NCBI GenBank assembly: GCA_019454045.1
Contig: SKCR01007818.1
Span: 584,909-648,908, forward strand
DNA: 64,000 nt
Origin: Zanthoxylum bungeanum
Lineage: Eukaryota; Streptophyta; Magnoliopsida; Sapindales; Rutaceae
Direction: 5' to 3'
Part shown: piece after piece, positions 1-10,660 of the stretch
How the letters are laid out: each line of letters begins with the position of its first letter
Position numbering within the stretch: the stretch's first letter is position 1
Position numbers and translations under genes: made by a program
The notes under the pieces: model-generated
Told to the model about the DNA's origin: nothing
Database searches by the model: none
Seen by the model: the letters and a program-made list of their open reading frames with translations, nothing else

Positions 1-171
1 TATCCAATAATCCAAACCATCTGGAACTTCAGGGCACGGCACAAATCTGGGCTTAACTGTTGTCACAACACTCTGGACTCCAAATCGACGAAATGTATAA
101 ATACTAATCACCAAAAATCCTATACACAGAGACAAAAAGGGACCAAATAACGGAAACAATCTCAGTGGCAT
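1..171 (-). CDS. Unidentified membrane-anchored protein, first coding exon (partial)
   Basis: Reading the minus strand from an ATG at 171-169 gives 57 codons with no stop up to the window edge. The peptide begins MPLRLFPLFGPF and continues with a strongly hydrophobic stretch (about residues 7-27), then a basic RRFG segment and a Pro/Cys-containing part ending PEVPDGLDYWI. This looks like a signal anchor followed by the start of a lumenal or extracellular domain. I do not recognise the family. The ATG has a purine context and no in-frame upstream ATG was seen. It could be a chance open stretch, but an uninterrupted hydrophobic N-terminus in AT-rich DNA argues for a real exon whose gene continues to the left. 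Confidence 0.4.
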   Translation of the reverse strand, partial: MPLRLFPLFGPFLSLCIGFLVISIYTFRRFGVQSVVTTVKPRFVPCPEVPDGLDYWI

Positions 172-924
172 TGCCCTAAATTGATTTGTCTTGTTTATAA
201 ATGCAGGGTCGTCTGTCCCTTCCTCTAATGGAACAACCCTTGCTTTCATCCTTATAAATTATAACTCTAAACAAAAAAAAAAAAAAAAAATCAAAATTTC
301 ACCATCTGGGTCAGATTCAAATCAAAATCCTAGCATCAAATACACTTATAATTTTCTAAACCTCAAAATATCAGCTAACTTCTTCACTAGAGCTAGCAAA
401 AACACAGTGTTTTACATATTTTGAAAACCCCACTTAGCAACAGTAACTAAATTAATATTACAATACTCAAAAAGCAAGTTTCAATCCTGAATACGAAGCT
501 CTTAGCAAGAAAGAATCACTACTTTATAGTCTCTAGATCAAATGAAACCATTGACGTGATTAGTGGAGCAATGAAAGAACAGTCCAAGACAGTTCACACA
601 CCATGTAATTTTATTGGTTAAAAAAAATCAAGAAAATGAATTATGGGACTATTGAATTTGAGAAAATCACATCATTGTAATTAGGGGATTTGTGAAATAT
701 GGAGAATTTGAGAATGTTTTTATTATTTTTTTTGTGGGATTTGGAGGTGTCTGCTTTTTAAACCGTGTGAGAGGCGGTTTTCTCAAGGTGGCAAATCGGT
801 ATGGAAAATGTTCGTATCCCAATTTTTTCAATAATTATTATTATTTTTTTAATTTTTTCATAATTAACCGCAAAATCATTACTAAATACTAAGTGACAGT
901 GAAAGAAAATGAATTCGTAGTCCG
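172..924. other. Intergenic DNA, no gene seen
   Basis: This is AT-rich sequence with homopolymer A runs near 270-290. I see no coding exon with splice signals. It probably holds the promoter of the minus-strand gene that starts at 171. Confidence 0.5.
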
Positions 925-1088
925 GTATAGTTTGGTAGTATAAAATTTAGGATTTGATTATCAAGTCTTACATTCGAATCCATAGAATATATTTTTTATA
1001 AGAGTCCATAATAGTCAAAATTTTTACCTATTTTGTTTAGGTTCGGATCGAGTAGTTTAACATGAATTTCTAATGTTTCAAAAAATAT
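925..1088 (+). mobile_element. Degenerate tRNA-derived SINE
   Basis: The stretch is collinear with the well-preserved SINE at 2056-2244. It has an A-box-like segment (tagtttggtagt), a B-box-like segment (cattcgaatcc), the internal block ttataagagtcc and a 3' end tttcaaaaaa. Many substitutions and no clear target-site duplication mark it as an old copy. Confidence 0.55.
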
Positions 1089-1855
1089 TAATGAAAAAAA
1101 TAATATATATATATATGTATTTAAAATGGTTTGAGAATGAGTGTGAATGATGTGTTCCCATAAATTTAGAAATGAGTAGTGATAAATGTACTTCATGAGT
1201 ACATAATTATAATTTTAAATCAATTAAAAGAAGTCGTATGTATAAAAAAAAATTATTTAATTAAATTAAAATTTTAATTTAAAATCACAATTTAAATATA
1301 ATTTTATATTGAAAGTGTACCCATTCAATACATCTATTATCGTTGTTGGGAAATAGAGAATGAGAGTCATATTTCCATTACTATAAGATGATGAAAATAT
1401 CAAAAGTGAAAGGTAATTACAAAATTATCCATAAATTAATAAATTAATCATTAATCATTAAAATATTATTAAAATGATTTATATATTAATAATTATTAAT
1501 AAATCATCATCATTATTAATATTATAATAATTAATATTTAAAAATTAATAACAAATTATTAAGTAGTAAAATAATAATTAATAATAAATTAATTATGTAA
1601 TCTTAGGTGATGATATTTTTGTAATTTATTAACGATTCATTCCGATCACCGAATTAAGTAAAAATATCAATGGAAAGAATATTTGATTTTGATTACGATT
1701 TATACAATTAATTAAATAATTTATTCCAATTCCAATTCATTCATTCTAATTCATTTTGATTCCATCAAATTATAATTACGAGTACTTAAACGCATAATAG
1801 ATGATCATACATTTTGTATTTTTATTACTGTTATAACAATATGAACCAAATGAAT

Positions 1856-1899
<44 letters not shown>

Positions 1900-2038
1900 A
1901 TATAAAAGTGTGTGTGTGAAATTCTTAATATGTAATTATGAAAGAAAAAAAACCTTGGACCCGAAATCATTCCCCTAATAAATAATATGGCATAATTCCG
2001 CTGTCATTTTTTGTAATTTACCCTTTTTATTAATTGGT
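1089..2038. other. AT-rich intergenic DNA with a (TA)n microsatellite
   Basis: I see no gene. The sequence is dominated by runs of ATTAAT type. A nearly pure (TA)n tract lies at about 1858-1906. Confidence 0.7.
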
Positions 2039-2055
2039 GACTTAATAAAGATCGT

Positions 2056-2244
2056 CCCCAAGGGGTGTGGCGTGGCTTGGTGGTGTAGGGTCCAGGATCT
2101 CACCTTGAGGTTATGGGTTCGAATCCAGGGGGTGCACTTCCTGTAAGAGCCTGGGACAGCCGGTGGTTTTACTTGCGCCGCGGCCCAGAATGGGTGGTTT
2201 GGTGGCAGGGTTTCCATCGTTTCAAAAAAAAAAAAAAAAAAAAA
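2056..2244 (+). mobile_element. Young tRNA-derived SINE with perfect 17-bp target-site duplication
   Basis: The element has a pol III A-box-like segment (tggcttggtgg) near 2071, a B box (ggttcgaatcc) near 2116, a tRNA-unrelated body and a 3' poly(A) tail of over 20 A. It is flanked by identical 17-bp copies of gacttaataaagatcgt at 2039-2055 and 2245-2261. The intact duplication and pure A tail indicate a recent insertion. Relatives in this window lie near 925, 3140, 10130, 16382 and 41844. Confidence 0.92.
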
Positions 2245-2261
2245 GACTTAATAAAGATCGT

Positions 2262-3139
2262 TTATCTTTTTTTTTAACTGGGCACATTCATTAATTTTCG
2301 GAATTTGAGAGAGAACAAATCATTAAAGTCCGAAACCTTTATCATTGAGGCAACCTCTTGAGATTAAGATCGATTACCTTGTTAATAATCCCAATTAATA
2401 ATGCTAATCTAGAATATTTATAAACGTTACCGATATCTTCAAATTGGAATAAGACATTGGCATGAACTTTTATCTCCTATCAAATATTCTATTATAATAA
2501 TAACTAGTAGCTTAAATCAGGAAAGAAATAGGTCTTTGGAGTTAAACTTTTGATCACAACCGTTGATTTCTAGCCAAATCGTGCAATATTATGGCAACTA
2601 CCGGAACTTGGCCTAGATCAATTCAATGACTGCATATGAAGGATGAATTTGGGGATGCCAAAAGCTACATCAAATTGCAAAACATGAAGCATTAAATTGT
2701 TCGATATAATATTTGAGACGATTTTTTGTACAGATTAAAATAATTTAATAGGAATTCAAGATCATTATTATTCTGATTACATAAGTGGATTGAGATCGAG
2801 ACCGATAAATCTCAATCAAATCCGACGCAACCAATTGCCAACCCTAACCATGGCCAGAGATGAATCAAGATCAAAATCATTTCCACACTTTCCATATTAT
2901 CCTAATATTCTACCAGGGCCATAATGAAAGATAAAAGATGGCTTCTCATCCTGAAGAACATATGAATATGCACGTGGACTGCACACCTAACATGCTGGAG
3001 GAGCAAGTTTAAAATGCCCATTAGAGAATAATTCATGCAACTCAGATAAATCTTTTTCCACAAGGCAACTATGTGAAATGTGTGGATATGCTCTAACAGA
3101 AGGAAATGCTAAGGGTCTACAAGGAGGAAAAGCAAGATG
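2262..3139. other. Intergenic DNA downstream of ELF3, no gene seen
   Basis: The sequence is mixed and AT-rich. I found no exon with supporting splice sites and no family-specific motif. Confidence 0.5.
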
Positions 3140-3225
3140 GGTGATACATTTCTTGTAAGAGCCTGTAACAATCGGCAGATTTTACATTAACAGGTCGGAT
3201 GATTTGACGACGAGATTTCAACGCG
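3140..3225 (+). mobile_element. SINE 3' remnant
   Basis: The segment cttgtaagagcctgtaaca, followed by a diverged copy of the rest of the SINE body, aligns by eye with the 3' half of the SINE at 2056-2244. The tRNA-like 5' half is missing or unrecognisable. Confidence 0.5.
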
Positions 3226-3717
3226 GCCAAAAACAAAAAGAATAGACAATAATTTCATGTGAATGTCAAAATTTGGCAACAAGTGTAACATGTCTATCAG
3301 ACTGTAAAATAAATTTTACAAGCAATTGCAATAACAGAATCAAACCTCAATAGATGATATTCAGTGTTGTCTTGCTACAGCTGACAATAATTAGCCTACA
3401 ACATGAGAGAGAAGGAGAGTCAAGGGTTGTATTTTTGTCAGTGCAAAAACTGTCCTTCCCTTCCCTTCCCTTTAGAGATCTATCCCTATGCCTGGAAACA
3501 AATTTAATCAAACACACAAGATATTCATATCATACAGACTTCACGTAGACTTCGTGCATCCTTCTAGAGACGTACGAACAAACTATAATCACAGTCCATA
3601 ATAAAAATCACAAAATATCGTGCCAAAAGTAGGAGGAAATGCTTAACCAACACCCCAAGGTGGAGATAATCTCAGATAACCAGCCAGAATTTATTTGACT
3701 TTAAAAAAAAAAAAAGG

Positions 3718-6700
3718 CTAAATTGAGTCGTACTGTTTCCTCTCTTCTTGTATAGACTGGAAAATTCGAGCCACAGATGCAGTAGCTGATCTACGATTGT
3801 GAGGCACGACTTTTATCACTTTTGTTGGCTGGTCTGCATCATGAGGTTGAGGTGCTGCCTCTGGAGCTACTGGAGATGACGTGAAAAGTTGAAGTGCATC
3901 TCTACCTTCAGTGGCATGACATGCCCCATCACCTTGCGCGCTCTCACCTGGACAACTTGCCGTACTTCCTTGTAACTCTGTATCTTTAGATGCCTGAAAC
4001 TGCCTTGCCAGTGGAACAGTTCCATTCTTCTGGGCTGGAACGTTACATGAGCTTCCATTTTGCATGTTGAAGTTAGCTCCCCCTTGAGAAAATGGACCGT
4101 GTGAACCTGGTCCAGCAAAGTGATTATTTTGTTCCGCAGCTGAATCTGAGATGGATGGGTTCATGACTGGCATGCCATAAGGAGGGAAGTAACTATGACC
4201 AGCCGAATGAGCACCAGGTATCATACAATTTCCTTGATGAGGAAGCGGTGATTGAATCCCATAGGCTGGATGCATAAAATTAGGAGTTGGGCCAAAAGAT
4301 GCACATCCTCCACCGCAAACTGTACCCGTGAATCCAGGTACAGGATATGGCTTGTATATAAGCCCTTCGGAAGGAGACATGATAGGAATCAACCACTGCT
4401 GCATGGGCGATTGATGAGAACACCAAGGACCCATTCTGGAATCAGCAGCCACTGGTGCTGGAGGTTGATTTGCAAGGTAAGGCCCATAATTTGAAGGCTG
4501 AATACTATTTTTCACAGAGGAAAGAGATGGCTTCCCTATAGCATTTTCCGCAGAACATTCTATCTTATGGTTAGGCTTCTCAGAATCATCTTTACGCTTT
4601 GCAATGTACGGCAGCGGTTTTGCAACAAACTGAGATTGAAGTTTTTTAGTAGGAGGGACCTTCAAAGTTGGTTTGCCAAGATAGGCACTCCCTTCAAGCA
4701 AAAAGTCTGGTAATCCAGCAATCAGTTGTTGGACCTGTTTGAATGCTCAATTAGTTTAGTTTCCATTCCGCAATCAAACAGAATATGAAGATGATCAGCA
4801 GCCCTTTCCAGGACAAGCATAAGCTGCTTGACAGAGTAAGAAATCCTTACCTTGATTAGTCTATGCAACTCAAATACTTGAACTGCAAACACTCTTTGCT
4901 GACTGTATAGAGTAACAGGAGTTGCATCAAGAACCAAATTCCACAGAAATCATCAACAACTTAAATAAACACAGCACAACAATAGGATCAAATATCAATG
5001 GACATTCATATGCAATCAGACACCATATTGCATCATTTTGGACGGTATAGCATGCAGATCAAACTACTAGCGTCTATGCAAAGGCAAAATGATTAGTTGA
5101 GTTGGAATAAAAATTAAGATCTCTCTTAAATTGAACCCAATGCACAAAGCTCTTTAGACCACACCATCCACTTTTTTTTCCCTTGGGAATCAGACACCAT
5201 ATTGCATCATTTTGGACGGTATAGCATGCAGATCAAACTACTAGCGTCTATGCAAAGGCAAAATGATTAGTTGAGTTGGAATAAAAATTAAGATCTCTCT
5301 TAAATTGAACCCAATGCACAAAGCTCTTTAGACCACACCATCCACTTTTTTTTCCCTTGGGAATAGATAAATCAGGCCTAGTGTACGTACAGCTGCCCTC
5401 ACAAACATCTTTGAGTGCCAAAGAAGCCTAAAATCTCTCCCTAGGTCTCTAAATTGCCATCACATTTCAGCAATCCTTGTGCACTCCATTAAAGACAGTG
5501 ACATCAAAAAAAAGGGACAGTGTCAAAGGCTAGGATACACACAATTGTGTAAAGTCCCCCAACATGAATCACATGGCAAAAATTTCAGTAATATCAACAG
5601 AGAGATAAATATCAAAGGCAGCTTCCAGCAGAAACCAGAATCACCATTTCAAAACTTGTACATTTTCTCTTGGAAAGAGCAAGTAAATTGCAGAACTCTA
5701 TTAATAACAACAAAAATGTACAAATAACTAGAAGTAGTACCAGACACCATTTTGAGTTATTGAGTATAATAGAATGGAAGGAGAAATTGTGTGCAAGATT
5801 AAGATTCACAATATAAGGTTTCTACCATTTAGACTTGTATGGATGAAGCACAAATTTCTGTTGGAAATAATGAAAACATATAACACATACATGATGTACA
5901 CCGGTAATATATATCATAAGCTAATTGCACAAACGATTATGAATCACAATCCCACTATATCTTCTAACATAGAAAAGCCAAGATACTAAATGAAACGTCC
6001 ATATGCCACCAAGTCACCAACAGTTTCCCACTGTCGACATTCTCCCGTTTCTCAGAGATCCACCAACATTAGCTCCAGGGACCATCCTCCACCGCTATTT
6101 CCTTTCCTGCTCCAAGCCCTCAAGTGCTGTGGATAGATAAACTCCCAGGATCGCAGGGAAAGAAAGCAATACCAGACCGAGACAGGAATAAATCCGATAA
6201 ACAGAAGCAAAACAACATAGAAAATTGAAATTATCCACTGTCTCTGGGTCTCCTTGCACATCTCGATTAGGATTGTTCATTTCCCTGCTGTAAGATGATC
6301 CATTGTTAAAATGTTGTCGAGGGCCTTTGAACAAAAAAGAGGTAACTTAAGAGGAAACCCGGAACTCCACACCGTAACCCTCTCTCCCTTAAAGTCACAA
6401 GTACAACTCTTAAGTCACAAGTGTAGCTTTATTCTGTGAGAATAGTTTAATGATTGGAATTTTTTTTACCACTTTTCCAATAAAGAAGTTCACCTATTCT
6501 AAAACTTACATCATATTATACAAACTAAAAGACCGTCAAAGATTCAAAAAAAATCTCTTACAATCATCCTGAAGTCACTAGTTGGCCCAGCCCCAGACCA
6601 TGAGGTGTCTCATGTTAGTGGATCTCAAAAAGATAGTTGAGAGGAAGCTGCCACTGCAAATTGTTTGTGTCTTAAAAAAAAAAGAACATAGGCTAACATG

Positions 6701-8472
6701 AAAAAAAGTTCTACAACAGATGAAAATATTAAGGAAATGAATAATGGGCTTGTCACATTTAGACTATCACAGCCAAAAGGATAGTAATATATTTATGTCC
6801 TCATAGAACATCACTAATGTACCCCTTAGTTTTTATGGCATACCAACATCCTTACATCTGCATAAATTACAGATAGCACATCAAGTAACAGATAAGGCAC
6901 ATCCATAGCTTGTACTATAAGTCTACAAACACCTGTGCATTAAGACAATTTCAATCAAGCAGAAACAAATCAAAAAGTTATTAATGAGCACAGATACTTA
7001 CTTGACAATGGCTCTTCTTGCTTTCCAGAAATGTTTTTGACCTATTATTCCTACAACATCATCAGGAGACATATCCATGCCTGATATTGAATCCAACATG
7101 GAGGTTTCGGAGATATCATCACTTTTATCTCCACTTTCCAACTGCAGTGACCCACAAGTCTTGTTTACCTGATCTCTGCTGTCATTATCAAGCTCATTTG
7201 GATGACTATGGTCTTCCCTTGAACGACTGTCCCTTCTGGGCTGGTTAACAACTCCCTTCTGAATACCCCTAGTGGACTCAACATCATCACTGCCATTCAA
7301 TCTGCTGCTAAAATTAGATCCAGGGATTTCTCTACATTCTAGATTAAGAGATGCACTCACTTCCTTCACATGCCCATCCATCTTTTCTCTAGTAGACAAA
7401 TTCACAGAAGATTTTACAGGATGGTCTCTATTTGAGATCCAAATCTGTGGGTTCTCTCGACTCTGGCGTATTCCCTCTTGTATCAAACTGAGACTTGAGG
7501 AACTACTGCGCTTTGGATTCTTATCGCAAGCTTGTTGGAATTTTGTACGCTGACCAGTATAACTCGGGTTAATGGGAGAGAGGTCTCCCATATCAATATC
7601 ATTTTGAGATTTACCATGACATTGAACCATCCCTGCCTGAACGAATACAGGAACTGCAAAATCATCCTCATCGCCTACTTTCTTACTCTGTTTATGATGT
7701 GGCAAAGGAGTGTTCAAAGTGGCTCCGTCAAGCCGACGAGATTGAAACTTCTCATCCAGATGAGTGGGTGTTGAAGGAGGTACAGGATTTTTGAAAACCA
7801 AATTTCTTTCAAGGCCACTCTCCTGCTAGTAAAACAACCATATATATAAATACACCGGAACTGGTCCCTCATAGATACTCATATGTAGAAAGCGCACACA
7901 CACAAAAATATGACAGATGACTATTCTGCAACAAATAAATCCAGAAAACCCTTGGATGATCATAACTACATAAGAATTTCACATCTAATTGAAAAGCCAA
8001 CGAAAAATAAATAAATAAAGCGACTGTATTAAGAGGTAGATAAACAACAAGCTTCCATCACAATAAGGTAAAGATAATTAGTTAGTTTCCTTTTAGTCAA
8101 AAATCCATTGAGCCAATACGACAATACATAATAGTATGATCAACATCGGAAACAATTTATCAACAAACTAATAACAGAACCATAGCAGACCACCTGTGAA
8201 CCTGTCACCTATCTCTAACAAATCAGTTGCAATGTTGTAGAAGGTACCTGGCTTGAGGAACCTGGAGGAATCAAACTGCTACTGTTTGATGGATTCAGTG
8301 GCAAAACACCAGGATTGAACCTCTGAGCAGGGGTACTCAGCTGCTCATAAAGGGCCATCTTGTTCCTTGGTGGTGCTCTTGGTCCTCCCTTATCTGTATC
8401 ATTGACATGTAACCTAGGGAACATTGGTCCCATGATCTTCTCATCAATTTTACCTCTCTTCATTTCCTTCAT
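3718..8472 (-). CDS. ELF3: EARLY FLOWERING 3 (ELF3), evening-complex scaffold
   Basis: ELF3 is the nuclear scaffold that joins ELF4 and LUX in the evening complex, which represses growth and clock genes at night. Four coding exons splice in phase: 8248-8472, 7002-7822, 4851-4902 and 3718-4734. They give 704 residues from the first Met, or 701 from the second. Family hallmarks are the N-terminal [20 protein letters not shown] block, the acidic block ending [20 protein letters not shown], the exon-3 segment [18 protein letters not shown], the [18 protein letters not shown] block and the C-terminal [16 protein letters not shown]. The second Met (MKRGK) matches the start I remember for Arabidopsis, so the extra MKE may be leader. 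The Gly/Pro/Asn/Gln-rich region corresponding to the prion-like domain has no polyglutamine run. The intron before exon 3 holds a 174-bp tandem duplication. Confidence 0.95.
5014..5361. repeat. ELF3: Perfect 174-bp tandem duplication in an ELF3 intron
   Basis: Two adjacent copies (5014-5187 and 5188-5361) appear identical base for base, including an 8-T run. Each starts with aatcagacaccat and ends cccttggg. The lack of divergence indicates a very recent duplication or an assembly duplication. Confidence 0.93.
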
Positions 8473-9010
8473 TCTATGTATCCTAATACAGAACTCAAAT
8501 CTAATCCCAATTGAAGCAACTTACGTTCAAAATCCCACGAAATTCAACTCCAAATCCATGTAGAAACTCACCATCCAACAAACCCAGAAATCAAAACCAA
8601 ATCTTTTGTAAATCCCAACTCTCAATCTTTAAACAACCCAGAATCAACTCAAGCCTTCAAAACAAAAACCCACCAACAAAAACTCAAAAATTCACAAACC
8701 CAGATGCCCCAGATGCCAAGATCGACTCTTTATCTCAAAATCTCATCCAATCCAATTCGGTCAAAAACTAGAGCTTTGAAGCTGAAATTGAAGCAGAAAA
8801 TCAGCCAAAAAAAGATTTTTTTTAAAAGGGAATTTGCAGAAATGTAAAAGCAAATACAGTATTGAAAACGAAAAGAGGGAGAATTGAACAAAAAAATAGA
8901 TCACTTTACCAGTTTAGGCTTTGTTTAGGGATTCCTAAGAAGTTGATCGAAAATTTTAGAAAAAGGGAAAGTGAAAGTGCTGTGTGGTCCGGGCCCACTT
9001 TAGATAGACC
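8473..9010 (-). promoter_or_regulatory. ELF3: ELF3 leader (probable 5'-UTR intron) and proximal promoter with TCP-type site
   Basis: On the minus strand a consensus-like donor (AACTG|GTAAAG) near 8908 and an acceptor (TGTATTAG|G) just upstream of the ATG suggest an intron in the 5' UTR. Farther upstream, at about 8988-9000, the minus strand reads GTGGGCCCGG, which fits the TCP-factor/site II consensus. The splice sites and motif are seen; their use is inferred. Confidence 0.45.
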
Positions 9011-9980
9011 TAGAAGGCCAAGCACCTTTCCTTTGAATTAAAAATATGACCTGGACGTTTCACATTTAGTTTTTATTTATTTTATTTTTTTAATTTTTAT
9101 TTTTACATTTAATGGACGTTTCACTAAAGTTTCATCATGCTATCCATTTGATGAAAAACAAAAAATATTGAGACTTATCTATAGAGTACTTAAATGATTT
9201 AACAATAATATTAGGTAACTATCTACATTAAGTGTTTGATTAACGATACAAAATTGTGATGGTTAATCGTTATTTTTTTAAAAAAAATTGAGTTTTGTAA
9301 AGGTTGATATTTTTTTATTTTTACTCGCTATTAAATTAATTAAAGGATATACGATACGTTTTGAGATATCTAACATTGCTTTATAATTATTTATATCATA
9401 TATGAATGAGCGAAAAAATAGTGAGAATACATACCTTCAAAAGTTTTGAACCTAATTTGTCAAAATCCAATTATAATTAGACTTTTCATTGTGCTCTCTC
9501 GAGTCGAATAACAAATTCCTGCACAAAGCATGTGCCCTTCTTTGATTACAATCTTCATTATTTTAATTGCAATTGATAATTAAATGCTTATGAGTTTGAG
9601 TTTCTGTTTATTTTGAATTAGAGTTCTTAGAACTCAAAGTCTATAATTCATTATTTGAATCCTCTTTCTAGAGTTTGTCATTGGCTTATATAATCTCGTA
9701 TTTTCTCTGTAAATGAAGATCTCATTCCTTAAACTGACACTTATCAATTACATAACTTTATATTATGATGTGTGATCTCATGTGTTCTAAAGTACCTTCA
9801 TTTTATTCCCTAGTTAATTCATAGGTTTCGAAATAGATTCAATTTGGAGTAAATCAACTTCGAAGTGAAATCACGCACCTACAACATAATTAACAAATAT
9901 TAAATTTTATACTAAATGAGATGTCATGCTTATCCACTATTGGATGATTTTTCATATTTTTCCCGAAATTTTTAATAATT
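9011..9980. other. Shared intergenic region between divergent ELF3 and exonuclease-KH genes
   Basis: I see no coding exon in this AT-rich stretch. It lies head-to-head between the two genes and presumably contains distal promoter sequence for both. Confidence 0.5.
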
Positions 9981-10049
9981 AAATAGTCATTAATCAGGTG
10001 GTAAAAAGAGTAGTAATTAAGTGGTTTACCACCTGATTAATGACTATTT
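9981..10049. repeat. Perfect 25-bp inverted repeat (hairpin or MITE end)
   Basis: The left arm 9981-10005 begins aaatagtcattaatcagg and the right arm 10025-10049 is its exact reverse complement, with a 19-bp spacer. A transcript would form a 25-bp perfect stem. Immediately to the right, near 10055-10095, lies a fragment (gtgtccgggccagcttacg) that resembles the 3' part of another plant SINE family. Confidence 0.85.
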
Positions 10050-10129
10050 TTTTTAGATAACCGAGGTGTCCGGGCCAGCTTACGCGCACCTCGAATTATG
10101 AAATACAATAGATGACGTGGCATAAAATG

Positions 10130-10330
10130 AGTGGTGTACTTCTTGCGGATTTTTTTTTAGAATATCAGGTAAATCGCACATCATCCATTAATTATAATGT
10201 AAGTAAGTGATATATGGATACGTGGGTAAATCGGTGTTGTCCCAGACTCTTATAAAAATTATTACGCAAGACTTAATCCTGAAAACTTATCTTCAACGTC
10301 TCAAACTCAAACCGCTAACCAACTCTTCTT
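10130..10330 (-). mobile_element. Degenerate SINE, reverse orientation
   Basis: The T-run at about 10151-10159, the segment tgtcccagactcttataa and the following B-box-like region on the minus strand are collinear with the reverse of the SINE at 2056-2244. The copy is heavily mutated. Confidence 0.5.
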
Positions 10331-10582
10331 GATAATCAATTTTTTTTTTAATCTCTACTATTTGATCATTTCGAAAAATAATATGGTTAAATTTGTTAAT
10401 GATTATGTGCTATTTTATGGTTAAATCGGTTAAATATTTACTTAACCAAATAATTTCGATTAAAAAATCAAGGATTAACCGACCGAACCGACGGATGCAC
10501 ACCCCTACCGCTAAGCAACTCTTCTTGATAACCAATTTTAATTTTTTTTAATCTCTACTATTTGATCATTTCGAAAAATAAA
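10312..10582. repeat. 70-bp direct repeat separated by about 125 bp
   Basis: A block starting near ccgctaaccaactcttcttg and ending atcatttcgaaaaataa occurs at about 10312-10381 and again at about 10507-10581 with a few differences. The spacer contains AACCG/GGTTAA-rich sequence of the kind found at plant hAT MITE ends. Confidence 0.6.
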
Positions 10583-10660
10583 AAAGAAAAGCCAGAATAA
10601 AAACCACAAGAGGAATTTTAAAAAAACAAAGGTTTGATCTGGTTGGATGGTCCCGATGAC

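Noticed and set aside
1858..1906. Possible cruciform or replication origin
   Set aside because: It is a plain (TA)n microsatellite, one of several in the window.
2070..2130. A tRNA gene suggested by the B box ggttcgaatcc
   Set aside because: No cloverleaf could be closed, and the segment continues into a SINE body with a poly(A) tail and target-site duplications.
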